Part shown: positions 1 through 8,329 of the stretch, one piece after another | How the letters are laid out: each line of letters starts with the position of its first letter | Position numbering within the stretch: position 1 is the stretch's first letter | Assembly: GCA_036638975.1 (NCBI GenBank) | Contig: JAVWJP010000007.1 | Coordinates: 19,811-83,810 of the forward strand | DNA: 64,000 nucleotides | Origin: JAVWJP01 sp036638975 | GTDB taxonomy: Bacteria > Bacillota > Clostridia > Oscillospirales > Ruminococcaceae | Direction: 5' to 3' | Notes under the pieces: generated by a model | Seen by the model: only the letters and a program-made list of their open reading frames with translations | What the model was told of the DNA's origin: nothing | Databases searched by the model: none | Translations under genes and position numbers: made by a program

Positions 1-2
1 GG

Positions 3-836
3 GAGCGTAGAGAATTTGATATGATAATTCCGTTTGTTCCTCCGATAGTTGAAATTAAGACATGGTCGCCAAAAGCCATGAAGGACAGCATTAGCAGTAT
101 GTATAAAAAGCTACAGAATGACGGCTGGTGGGCACGCTTTTTAAGCAACCATGATAAACCGCGTCAGGTTTCGCTTTATGGTGATGACGGGCAGTATTGG
201 GAGGCATCTGCAAAAATGTTGGCAACAATGCTGCATATGCTGCCGGGAACGCCATTTATCTACCAAGGTGAGGAAATAGGCATGACCAACGCATATTACT
301 CATCTATAGATGAATATGACGATATTGACACGCATAATTTCTATCAAAAGCTTTTGTCGGCGGGTGAGACGTTGGAACAGGCTCTTTCATTGGCGCAGAA
401 GATTAGCCGCGATAATGCACGCTCTCCTATGCAGTGGGATGGTACTGAAAATACAGGCTTCACGTCCGGCACACCGTGGATTAAGGTGAACCCAAACCAC
501 ACAAAAATAAATGTACAAGAGCAGCTGGAACGTCCAAATTCTATATTTAAGTATTACCAAAAGCTTATTAAGATGCGCAAAGAGCACCCTATTATGGTTT
601 ATGGAGATTTCACGCCGCTTTTTGAGGATAAAGACACTATTATCGCTTATACTCGTTCATATCAAGATGAAACATGGCTTGTATTGCTAAACTTTTGCAA
701 ACAGCAGGCAAGTGTAAACTTAACAGAGCCGGGGATATGCGGAAAAATTTTGCTTTCTAATTATGGCAGGACAGACGACTGCTTTGGAGAAATTTTACTT
801 GACCCATACGAAGCGCTTGTGTTGCAGGTTGACTAG
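3..836 (+). CDS. GH13 alpha-glucosidase / oligo-1,6-glucosidase-like, C-terminal part
   Basis: The reading frame is open to the left edge, so the N-terminal half, including the catalytic Asp and Glu, lies outside the window. What remains contains the conserved GH13 region IV (SNHDKPR), the following PFIYQGEEIGM strand and the motif RDNARSPMQWD. That last motif is typical of the oligo-1,6-glucosidase, alpha-glucosidase and trehalose-6-phosphate hydrolase subfamilies (GH13_29/31). The last ~80 residues fit the beta-sandwich domain C. Family members hydrolyse alpha-1,4- or alpha-1,6-glucosidic bonds of maltose, isomaltose or sucrose in the cytoplasm. The exact substrate cannot be read from this part. 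The gene faces the transporter operon across a shared terminator. Confidence 0.88.
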   Translation, partial: ERREFDMIIPFVPPIVEIKTWSPKAMKDSISSMYKKLQNDGWWARFLSNHDKPRQVSLYGDDGQYWEASAKMLATMLHMLPGTPFIYQGEEIGMTNAYYSSIDEYDDIDTHNFYQKLLSAGETLEQALSLAQKISRDNARSPMQWDGTENTGFTSGTPWIKVNPNHTKINVQEQLERPNSIFKYYQKLIKMRKEHPIMVYGDFTPLFEDKDTIIAYTRSYQDETWLVLLNFCKQQASVNLTEPGICGKILLSNYGRTDDCFGEILLDPYEALVLQVD

Positions 837-936
837 CACGCAGATGGCAATTTTAAATAACAGACTGGGTACAAGTAAAGTGCCGCCGTGCTTATTGCTT
901 TTTTGTATTATGTCTGTACATAAATAATTTTTAAAA

Positions 937-982
937 TAAAAAGGCACTGTTTGGCAGAAAAAACCTGCAACAGTGCCTTTTT
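937..982. terminator. Bidirectional intrinsic terminator
   Basis: An 11-bp perfect stem (AAGGCACTGTT at 941-951 with AACAGTGCCTT at 969-979) is flanked by A-runs on the left and T-runs on the right. It therefore can stop the GH13 transcript on the plus strand and the nucleoside transporter operon on the minus strand. Confidence 0.85.
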
Positions 983-1018
983 GATATAAAAATGTCTTAG
1001 ATTAAACAGCTTTGTACC

Positions 1019-2005
1019 TTAGCGTTCTTCGCGGAAATACGCAAGACCCAAGCTGGCAGGGGGTTGGTTTTCTTTGCGCGACTTCATGCTTACAACAATA
1101 AGCACAACGACTGTTACTACATAAGGCAAAATCTTATATAGCTGCGTTGGGAAGAAAGGTATGGCAAGGCGTAGGTAGAGTACCATAAGCCCGCCGAACA
1201 GCGCCGAGCCCCATAGGGCGCGCAAGGGGTTCCACAGGCAGAAGATAACCAGCGCAACAGCAAGCCAGCCCTCGCCCGCAAGCCCTTCGTGGTTCCACAC
1301 ACAGCCGGCTATAGTCATTATATAAACCATGCCGCCAATGCCCGAAATACCGCCGCCCAAAACAGTTGAGATGTACTTGTAGCGAGAAACATTTATGCCC
1401 GCGGCATCTGCCGTAGCAGGGCTTTCACCTACAGAGCGCAGGAACAAGCCCTTGCGGGTGCGCCCTAAGAACCATGCTATTGCCAGTGCCATAACAATAC
1501 CTATGTAGACAAAAATATTATATCCGAACACAAGCTGACCAACCACGGGTATATCCTGCAAAAAGCTCGGGAAAGGCGATTCTTGGAACATATCTTTAAG
1601 CCCGTTGCTAACAGATATAAATGTACCCTCTTTTACACGCATAAACTCGCCTACGAACTGCCCAACGCCTGTGCCGAAGATGGCGAGTGCGAGACCGGTT
1701 ACGTTTTGGTTTACGCGTAGGGTTATGGTGAGAAAGCTAAATAGCAGTGCGCCAAACGCACCTGCTGCGAACGATGCCAAAATACCTACGATAACCGCCA
1801 TGAAGCCCATAGTTGAGGCACCGGCAAATTTTTCGTAATAGAACACCGCACCAAGACCAAAAGCGCCGCCCATGTACATCATACCCTCAACGCCAAGGTT
1901 AAGGTTACCGGATTTTTCAGAGAGGATTTCACCAACCGTGCCAAAAAGCAAGGGTGCGCCATTTAGTATGGCGGCGGCAATAAGTGTAGTTACAAATGCC
2001 ATCAT
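1019..2005 (-). CDS. nupQ: Nucleoside ABC transporter permease (NupQ-like)
   Basis: A 328-residue integral membrane protein of the BPD_transp_2 family (simple sugar / nucleoside permeases). It opens with hydrophobic segments and the family stretch GEILSEKSGNLNLGVEG, which is characteristic of the second permease of BmpA-dependent purine nucleoside importers such as Bacillus NupNOPQ. Its ATG overlaps the stop codon of the upstream permease gene (ATGA), and an AAGGAGG site lies inside the end of that gene, so translation is coupled. It is the last gene of the operon and ends at the shared terminator. The role is inferred from family and operon; substrates could include guanosine, inosine or other nucleosides. 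Confidence 0.88.
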   Translation of the reverse strand: MMAFVTTLIAAAILNGAPLLFGTVGEILSEKSGNLNLGVEGMMYMGGAFGLGAVFYYEKFAGASTMGFMAVIVGILASFAAGAFGALLFSFLTITLRVNQNVTGLALAIFGTGVGQFVGEFMRVKEGTFISVSNGLKDMFQESPFPSFLQDIPVVGQLVFGYNIFVYIGIVMALAIAWFLGRTRKGLFLRSVGESPATADAAGINVSRYKYISTVLGGGISGIGGMVYIMTIAGCVWNHEGLAGEGWLAVALVIFCLWNPLRALWGSALFGGLMVLYLRLAIPFFPTQLYKILPYVVTVVVLIVVSMKSRKENQPPASLGLAYFREER

Positions 2006-3096
2006 GATTTTGCCACCTCCTTACGTTCACTTCCGCGGAATATGAGCTTGTAGTTAATGAAGAATTCACAACCGAGCATGACAAAGAGTATGAGCCCTGT
2101 CATTATGTCTGAGATTGATGCGGGGACTGCCATGCGGGTTTGCAGTGTATCCGCACCCTTTTGCAGTACTGCCAGCATACCCGAAACTGCAATCATGGCA
2201 AATGGGTTAAGCTGAGAGAGCCATGCTACGGTTATGGCTGTAAAGCCAACTCCTGCGGCAACTCCGTCGTATAAAGTGCCGTTAGCACCCGATACCAGCA
2301 TAAAGCCCACCAAACCGGAGATAGCACCGGAGAGGAACATTGTGCGCATAATTACCTTGCCAACGTTCATACCTGCGTAGCGAGCGGTGTTTTCGCTTTC
2401 GCCGACTACGGCAATTTCGTAGCCGTGCTTTGTATATTTCATATATACAAACATAGCAACTACAAGCAGCAGTACAATAATCCAGCCGCAGTAAACTCCA
2501 AAAACCTTTGGAAGCTGCGCTTCTGCACCAAATTGGGCAATCTGCTGGCTTCCTTTTGGGGTTTTCTCCCACGGACCGCCCTGAAGCCATTTAACAAAGC
2601 CTATAATAATATAGTTCATCATTAATGTAAACAGGGTTTCGTTGGTGCCCCATCTTGCCTTAAAGAAAGCGGGAACAAGTGCCCAGATTCCGCCGCCTAT
2701 CATACCGGCAAGTGCCATTACAATAAGCAGTGTAGGCCCCGGAAGCTTGTCGCCCCAAAAAAGAGCAAAGTATGTAGCTAAGGTTGCTCCTGCTGTTATT
2801 TGTCCCTCTGCACCGATGTTCCAAAAGCGCATCTTAAAGCAAGGCGCAATGGCAAGGGCGCAGCCCAGCAGGGGTATTGCGTTTTTTACTGTTTGGCGTA
2901 TGGCTGTTGTTTTACCCAGTGCACCGTCTATTATTGTTCCGTATGCGGCAATAGGGTTTTGCCCTGCAATAGCGATAACCAAACCACCTAAAATAAGTGC
3001 AAACAAGAAGGCGGCGGCGCGAATAGCCCACGTTTGTAAGCGCGGCAGTGCATCTCGTTTAGCCAGACGAATCAGAGGGCTGTTGTGTTCGTGCAT
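2002..3096 (-). CDS. nupP: Nucleoside ABC transporter permease (NupP-like)
   Basis: A 364-residue BPD_transp_2 permease. After a short cytoplasmic N-terminus with basic residues there is a first membrane helix, and the body has about eight to ten hydrophobic segments. The stretch MRFWNIGAEGQ is the typical conserved loop of the first permease in BmpA-type nucleoside transporters. The start overlaps the ATPase gene by 25 bases and has a strong AAGGAGGAGG site. Together with nupQ it should form the heterodimeric membrane channel. The order (lipoprotein, ATPase, permease, permease) matches nupNOPQ of Bacillus. Confidence 0.88.
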   Translation of the reverse strand: MHEHNSPLIRLAKRDALPRLQTWAIRAAAFLFALILGGLVIAIAGQNPIAAYGTIIDGALGKTTAIRQTVKNAIPLLGCALAIAPCFKMRFWNIGAEGQITAGATLATYFALFWGDKLPGPTLLIVMALAGMIGGGIWALVPAFFKARWGTNETLFTLMMNYIIIGFVKWLQGGPWEKTPKGSQQIAQFGAEAQLPKVFGVYCGWIIVLLLVVAMFVYMKYTKHGYEIAVVGESENTARYAGMNVGKVIMRTMFLSGAISGLVGFMLVSGANGTLYDGVAAGVGFTAITVAWLSQLNPFAMIAVSGMLAVLQKGADTLQTRMAVPASISDIMTGLILFVMLGCEFFINYKLIFRGSERKEVAKS

Positions 3097-4667
3097 ATGT
3101 CCTCCTCCTTTCGTTCTACGTGTGTCATAAGAAGCCCGACGGCTTCCTTGGTGGTTGTGCGTCCGTCAACAATTCCTGAGATTTTTCCTCCGCAGAGAAC
3201 CAGTATTCTGTCACATAGTTCAAGCAGTACGTCCAAATCTTCGCCTACCATAACAACTGCAACGCCCTTTTTCTTTTGCTCGTTAAACAGGTGGTAAATT
3301 GTGTATGATGAGTTAATATCCAGCCCGCGGACAGGGTATGCGCTCATAAGCACTGTCGGGCTTGAGGCAATTTCGCGTCCAACAAGCACTTTTTGAACAT
3401 TGCCGCCTGAAAGACGGCGCACAGGTGTTGCAACACCCGGTGTGACTATTTCGAGCTCTTTAATAAGACGTTCTGCCAGCTTTTTCGGCGTTTTTCTGTC
3501 TACCAAGGCTCCCTTGCCCTCGCGGTAGCTTTTAAGCATAACGTTGTCTGTCATATCCATGCCGGCTACAAGCCCCATTCCCAAACGGTCTTCGGGAACA
3601 AAAGCAAGTGAAACGCCTATTTTGCTAATTTCAAGCGGGGTTTTGCCGATAAGCTCCTCGCCTTTTTCATCAACAGGTGCGTGCTGTCCCGCAATTTCAT
3701 CATTAGATGCCGGCGGGTGGTAGAGTATACTGCCGTCCTTTGTTTTTTGCAGCCCTGCAATAGCCTCCAGCAGCTCTTTTTGTCCCGAGCCTGCAACGCC
3801 CGCTATACCGAGAACCTCTCCGCCCATTGCGGTAAAGCTTACATGGTCCAGTGCTAAGACACCGTCACTGTCTACAACAGTTAAATCTTTAACTTCTAAA
3901 CGCGGTGTTTGTACTTCAACATCGGGGCGCTCAATATCAAGGCTTACAGCGTGACCTACCATCATATCGGTGAGGCTTTGCGGGTTAGAGCCCTCTGTCG
4001 CTACAGTGCCTATGTACTGCCCTTTGCGAAGCACCGATACTTTATCGGAAATTGCCATAACCTCGTGTAGCTTATGGGTTATAATGATGATTGCCTTGCC
4101 GTCCTCCTTCATATTGCGGAGGATTTCAAAGAGCTTGTTTGTTTCTTGAGGCGTAAGTACTGCCGTAGGCTCGTCCAAAATAAGAATATTAGCTCCGCGG
4201 TACAAAACCTTTACAATTTCAACCGTTTGCTTTTCAGAAACGGACATATCGTATATTTTTTTGTCAGGCTCTATGTGAAAACCATATTTAGCAGAGATTT
4301 CTCCTATTTCTTTAGAAATAACTTTTCTGTCAAGCTTACCCTTTTGCGGCAGACCAAGAACAATGTTTTCCGATGCAGTAAGCACATCTACCAGTTTAAA
4401 GTGCTGATGAATCATGCCTATTCCCAAGTCAAAGGCATCTTTTGGAGAGCGAATTGTTACTTCCTTGCCATCGACAATTATTTGCCCTTCATCGGGGAAG
4501 TATATGCCCGAGAGCATATTCATAAGTGTTGTTTTACCACTGCCGTTTTCCCCCAAAAGAGAGAGAATTTCTCCACGGTACAGGTTCATGCAAATGCCAT
4601 CATTGGCAACAACTTTGCCAAAGCGTTTTGTAATGCCTTTAAGCTCAATTGCGCAGGTGGTTTCCAA
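3072..4667 (-). CDS. nupO: Nucleoside ABC transporter, double ATP-binding subunit (NupO-like)
   Basis: About 531 residues with two fused ABC nucleotide-binding domains, as usual for simple sugar and nucleoside importers. Domain 1 has Walker A GENGSGKT, the signature MSVSEKQ and Walker B ILILDEPTAVL. Domain 2 has a degenerate Walker A (GVAGSGQKE) and the signature LSGGNVQK followed by PVRGLD, the usual asymmetry of this family. The likely start is the TTG at 4667, placed eight bases after GAGGAAGG. A GTG at 4676 is also in frame but too close to that site. The subunit energises uptake through the two permeases encoded downstream. Confidence 0.9.
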   Translation of the reverse strand: METTCAIELKGITKRFGKVVANDGICMNLYRGEILSLLGENGSGKTTLMNMLSGIYFPDEGQIIVDGKEVTIRSPKDAFDLGIGMIHQHFKLVDVLTASENIVLGLPQKGKLDRKVISKEIGEISAKYGFHIEPDKKIYDMSVSEKQTVEIVKVLYRGANILILDEPTAVLTPQETNKLFEILRNMKEDGKAIIIITHKLHEVMAISDKVSVLRKGQYIGTVATEGSNPQSLTDMMVGHAVSLDIERPDVEVQTPRLEVKDLTVVDSDGVLALDHVSFTAMGGEVLGIAGVAGSGQKELLEAIAGLQKTKDGSILYHPPASNDEIAGQHAPVDEKGEELIGKTPLEISKIGVSLAFVPEDRLGMGLVAGMDMTDNVMLKSYREGKGALVDRKTPKKLAERLIKELEIVTPGVATPVRRLSGGNVQKVLVGREIASSPTVLMSAYPVRGLDINSSYTIYHLFNEQKKKGVAVVMVGEDLDVLLELCDRILVLCGGKISGIVDGRTTTKEAVGLLMTHVERKEEDICTNTTAL

Positions 4668-4723
4668 GTGCTTCACCTTCCTCTGTTGACCTTTTCATAC
4701 TCATAGCTCTGCTATGGGTTGCA

Positions 4724-4833
4724 GAGCGGATAAATCCGCTCCCTACCGGTCTTTTTTTAATTGTAGGAAGCGCATTTATGCGCTCCGCATTTCTTTTGTT
4801 AAGTAAGGCGGGGCTACGGTTTGCAGCCCCGCC
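4724..4833. repeat. Three short palindromes between bmpA and nupO
   Basis: The 214-base gap between bmpA and nupO holds three good palindromes: GAGCGGAT/ATCCGCTC (4724-4741), AGCGCAT/ATGCGCT (4769-4784) and GGCGGGGCT/AGCCCCGCC (4807-4833). They resemble REP-like intergenic hairpins. The GC-rich one lies directly after the lipoprotein stop codon and could protect the bmpA mRNA or reduce read-through, giving more binding protein than ATPase. That function is inference. Confidence 0.6.
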
Positions 4834-4881
4834 ATGTTTTTAAATGGTTGTATGTCTTAATTTTGCTTGCTTTTACTTAAA

Positions 4882-6138
4882 TTAGCTTTCGATTTTAATA
4901 CCGTCAATAATCCAGTAGAAGCTTGGTGCAGAGGTGTTGCCGCCTGCAACGTCAGACTCGTGATACCACTCGCCCTCAGCCATAACCTTGGTGTCAGGTG
5001 CTTTTGCGCCAAACGCTGTACCTACGCCTGTCCATGGGCCGGAGAACGGATGTGTTTTGCCGTCTGCAATTGCTTTTTCTACTTCGGCAAGTTTTTCTGC
5101 GGTGCCGGGAGCAGCAATTTTTTCGTTAAGCTTTGTTACAACTACTGCTTTTTGACCCATGCCGGCTGTCCAGTCTTTGTCAAAGCTTTGTCCATTGGCA
5201 ACAGCTTTAAGTGCATACACAAAGTACGGTGCCCAGTCTATACGGCAAGAAAGCAGAGAAGCCTCAGGGGCAACGCCTGTCATGTCGTTGTTGTAGCCGC
5301 AGTGGAATGCGCCGGAAGACTGTGCTGCTGTGGCAGGTGTTGTGTTGTCAGAGTGCTGACCTATAAGAACTGCGCCTTCGTCGCAAAGTGCTGTAGCAGC
5401 ATTTGCTTCTTCTGTGGCGTTAGACCATGAGTTTACGAACTTTACATTCATTTTGACGGAAGGGCAAACGCTCTTTGCGCCAAGGTAGAACGAAGTGAAG
5501 CCGGAAATAACCTCGGCAAATGGGAACGCGCCTACATAACCGATGATGGCTTGTTCAGGTTTGATTTTGCCGCTGTCTATCATTTCTTTAATTTTAAGAC
5601 CACCGGCAACACCGGCAATATAACGACCTTCAAAGATGTTTGCGAAGGCATTATGTACGTTCTTTAAATCGGAGAAAGATGAACCGAGGTTTGTGCAGGC
5701 GATAAACTGAATCTCAGGATAATCGGGAGCAACTTTAAGCATATAATCTTCAAAACCAAAGGAGTTGTTGATGATTACCTGGCAGCCTGCTTCTGCAAGC
5801 TCTACGTTTGCATCTTCACAGGTGGAATCTTCACCTATGTTAAACTTAGGAACCCATTCTACTTTAATGCCTTCGGCAGCAAGTTGCTCTGTAGCAGCTT
5901 CTTTACCGCGTATAAAGTTGTAGGTGTAGCCCTGGTCGTTCTCGTCACCGATGCAAATTAGACCGACTTTAATGGTTTTGCCTTCTGCTGCTGGTTTGCT
6001 TTCTGCAGGGGCTGCAGAAGAAGCCTTGGATTCCGGTGCAGCTGCCTTGCTTTCTACGGCGGCCGGCTTACCGCCACAGGCGGCCATGGAGAACACCATT
6101 ACTCCGGCGAGTATCAGTGCGAGCAGTTTCTTTTTCAA
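4882..6138 (-). CDS. bmpA: BMP-family nucleoside-binding lipoprotein (BmpA/NupN-like)
   Basis: A 418-residue extracytoplasmic solute-binding protein of the BMP (PF02608) family. The N-terminus is a lipoprotein signal: KKK, a hydrophobic core and a lipobox ending SMAAC. After it comes a linker of Ala, Pro, Ser, Glu and Lys, then the binding domain beginning IKVGLICIGDENDQGY. The start is placed at TTG 6138, eight bases after AAAGGAGG; an in-frame ATG ten codons upstream has no such site. The protein delivers nucleosides to the NupOPQ complex. It is the first gene of the operon, preceded by a long structured leader and an extended -10 promoter. Confidence 0.9.
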   Translation of the reverse strand: MKKKLLALILAGVMVFSMAACGGKPAAVESKAAAPESKASSAAPAESKPAAEGKTIKVGLICIGDENDQGYTYNFIRGKEAATEQLAAEGIKVEWVPKFNIGEDSTCEDANVELAEAGCQVIINNSFGFEDYMLKVAPDYPEIQFIACTNLGSSFSDLKNVHNAFANIFEGRYIAGVAGGLKIKEMIDSGKIKPEQAIIGYVGAFPFAEVISGFTSFYLGAKSVCPSVKMNVKFVNSWSNATEEANAATALCDEGAVLIGQHSDNTTPATAAQSSGAFHCGYNNDMTGVAPEASLLSCRIDWAPYFVYALKAVANGQSFDKDWTAGMGQKAVVVTKLNEKIAAPGTAEKLAEVEKAIADGKTHPFSGPWTGVGTAFGAKAPDTKVMAEGEWYHESDVAGGNTSAPSFYWIIDGIKIES

Positions 6139-6217
6139 TATTTTTTCCTCCTTTAATATGCGCTTCAAGCGACAAATATCTTCACGACCTACGCGGTCGC
6201 AGGGAACAATTAAAATT

Positions 6218-6284
6218 TGACAAGCCGTAATGTAAGAATACGGAGTGGTGCAGACCTTGTCAGATAACCCAAATTAATGTCTGC
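6218..6284 (-). promoter_or_regulatory. Pseudoknotted leader RNA of the nucleoside transporter operon
   Basis: Read on the minus strand, three perfect pairings lie within 67 bases. P1 is GCAGAC (6284-6279) with GTCTGC (6255-6250). P2 is TGACAAG (6262-6256) with CTTGTCA (6224-6218). P3 is CCGTA (6243-6239) with TACGG (6229-6225). The first strand of P2 lies inside the P1 loop and P3 is nested in P2, which makes an H-type pseudoknot with an inserted hairpin. This topology resembles several small riboswitch classes. I do not recognise a known consensus. It sits about 80 bases upstream of the bmpA start. Confidence 0.55.
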
Positions 6285-6344
6285 AAAAGAAAAAATAGTG
6301 CATTATATATGTAAATTTATATTCGTTCGTTTTAAATTAAGTTC

Positions 6345-6353
6345 ATTATAGCA
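6345..6353 (-). promoter_or_regulatory. Extended -10 promoter of the nucleoside transporter operon
   Basis: The minus strand reads TGCTATAAT, a perfect sigma-A -10 box with the TGn extension. No good -35 box is present at 17 bases, which fits an extended -10 promoter. Transcription would begin near 6338, giving a ~200-base leader that contains the pseudoknot. Confidence 0.6.
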
Positions 6354-6374
6354 CAAAAAAACAATTTGGACACA

Positions 6375-6835
6375 GTTTTTAAAAAAATTTTTTTGCAAGG
6401 CTATAAATTTTTTAGTTTTAAATATTCGGAGCATTTAAATTTTACATTATTTGGTTAAAATTTAAATTAAACTTTGCCCAAAACACAGGCTTCTTACCAA
6501 TACATAAAACTGTTTTAGGGGCAAATATGGCATTTAAGCGTGTGTTTATTAAAAACATAGCGTAGGACAGCTTGCTTTTGCATATCTGTGAAGCCGGATT
6601 AATTTACCTGATGAAGATATTATAGCAGTGCTTGTTAAATAAAGCAAGCAAAAAAACACTTTTTCTACAAATTAAAGCTACAATTAACCATTAAAAATGT
6701 ATATATTATAATATAGTCATTCTTCATACTTGTAAAATCAATGCTTGCAAGGTTTATATTTACAAATTAAGCTTATGCACATAATTAATAAAAAACAAGT
6801 CGTAGCATAAATTTGTAGCTGTAAAATTAAATGCT
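6375..6835. other. AT-rich intergenic region without a gene
   Basis: About 460 bases between the divergent bmpA and glmU promoters. It is strongly AT-rich with poly-A and poly-T tracts. I see no open frame with a ribosome binding site, no RNA gene and no clear repeat. Confidence 0.6.
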
Positions 6836-6838
6836 TTG

Positions 6839-6847
6839 TGATATAAT
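6839..6847 (+). promoter_or_regulatory. Extended -10 promoter upstream of glmU
   Basis: TGATATAAT is a perfect extended -10 element. No close match to TTGACA lies 17 bases upstream. It is positioned about 90 bases before the glmU start and probably drives glmU-prs. Confidence 0.5.
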
Positions 6848-6936
6848 TTAAGAAAGCTTTAGCTTATCTGAAAAAAGCTGTGGCTATTATTATAAGATAA
6901 GTAATACAAATGAAAACAATTGAGAGGTGTATATAT

Positions 6937-8307
6937 TTGCAAAAAATATGTGCGGTAGTGCTGTGCGCAGGCGACGGAAAACGTATGAAGTCTGAAAAGC
7001 CCAAGGTAATGTGCGAGGTGCTTTTTAAGCCAATGGTAAACTGGATATGCGATGCCTTATGTGAAACAGGTATAAATGACATTTGCCTTGTATGCTCAGA
7101 TAAATCGGATTTAGTTCAAAAAGCCGTGCCGCAGGCAGAGGTGGTTTTGCAAACCGAGAGGCGCGGCACAGGGCACGCGGTTATGCAGGCTAAAGAGTTT
7201 TTATCGCGCTACAGTGGCGGCGACTGTGTCGTACTGTGCGGCGACGCACCTTTTATGAGTACAGAGGTTATTGGCGGTGCTTATGCACAGCATAAAACAG
7301 CGGGCTGTGCCATGACTGTTATAACAGCAGAGCTTTGTGAGCCGTTTGGTTACGGAAGAATAGTAAGAGATTCGCAAACAGGCTTTGTAAGCGGAATAGT
7401 CGAGCAGGCAGATACCGACAGCGCGACTTCTCCTATAAAGGAAGTAAATTCCGGCGGGTATATTTTTAAGACCGATTTTTTAATCGAGGCCATTGCACAC
7501 CTTACAACCAACAACAAACAAAATGAATATTATTTAACCGAAGCCGTAAGCTATGCCGTAAAAAACGGGCTGGCGGTGGGCGGCTATAAAGCTGCACAGG
7601 CAGATGTCATATTGGGAGCCAACGACAGGGCACAGCTATTACATTTAAACGAAGTTGCAAGGCTGCGCAATATTAAAAAGGCATTAGAAAGCGGTGTTGA
7701 GCTTTTGTCTACCGACGGTGTGATAATAACGGATAAGGCAGAGATAGGGCACGACACAAGAATACTTCCGAACACCATATTGCGCGGTAAAATAAAAATA
7801 GGCAAGGGCTGTGTTATAGGGCCGAATACTGTTTTGAGCAATGTAACTGTTGGCAACAACACTGTAATTAATGCGTCGCAGGCTACAGATGCGGTTATAG
7901 GCAGCGGGGTTAATATAGGGCCTTTTGCTTACATTCGTCCCAACTGCACTATTGCCGATGGTGTAAAGGTGGGAGATTTTGTCGAGCTTAAAAACTCAAA
8001 TATAGGAGAAAAAACGTCTATAGCACACCTTACTTATATAGGTGACAGCGATATTGCAGGTGGCGTAAACATGGGCGGCGGTATAATTACTTGCAATTAT
8101 GACGGCAAAAATAAATACCGTACGGTTATAGAAGCTAATAGCTTTGTGGGTTGCAACACAAACCTTGTAGCACCTGTAAAAGTTGGCGAGGGCGCTTACA
8201 TAGCGGCAGGGTCAACTATAACAGAGGACGTTCCAAAGAATGCACTGTCAGTGGCAAGGGCACGTCAGGTGAACAAAGAAGGCTGGAATGATAAGCGGCA
8301 TAAGTAG
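6937..8307 (+). CDS. glmU: Bifunctional UDP-GlcNAc pyrophosphorylase / GlcN-1-P acetyltransferase
   Basis: 456 residues, the usual length of GlmU. The N-terminal uridyltransferase domain begins with the nucleotide-binding motif LCAGDGKRMKS and has the downstream lysine in EKPKVM. The C-terminal left-handed beta-helix shows hexapeptide repeats and the acetyltransferase residues in GGGIITCNYDGKNK. It makes UDP-N-acetylglucosamine for peptidoglycan in two steps: acetylation of glucosamine-1-phosphate, then uridylyl transfer. The start is TTG 6937, preceded by GAGAGGTG; an ATG nine codons earlier lacks a site and would add an atypical tail. The glmU-prs pair is a common Firmicutes arrangement. 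Confidence 0.95.
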   Translation: MQKICAVVLCAGDGKRMKSEKPKVMCEVLFKPMVNWICDALCETGINDICLVCSDKSDLVQKAVPQAEVVLQTERRGTGHAVMQAKEFLSRYSGGDCVVLCGDAPFMSTEVIGGAYAQHKTAGCAMTVITAELCEPFGYGRIVRDSQTGFVSGIVEQADTDSATSPIKEVNSGGYIFKTDFLIEAIAHLTTNNKQNEYYLTEAVSYAVKNGLAVGGYKAAQADVILGANDRAQLLHLNEVARLRNIKKALESGVELLSTDGVIITDKAEIGHDTRILPNTILRGKIKIGKGCVIGPNTVLSNVTVGNNTVINASQATDAVIGSGVNIGPFAYIRPNCTIADGVKVGDFVELKNSNIGEKTSIAHLTYIGDSDIAGGVNMGGGIITCNYDGKNKYRTVIEANSFVGCNTNLVAPVKVGEGAYIAAGSTITEDVPKNALSVARARQVNKEGWNDKRHK

Positions 8308-8329
8308 AAAAACCAGGAGGGATAATGTT

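Noticed and set aside
6218..6284. Assignment of the bmpA leader to the purine or preQ1-II riboswitch class
   Set aside because: Core bases of those classes are absent; only the pseudoknot topology is similar to preQ1-II. Left unnamed.
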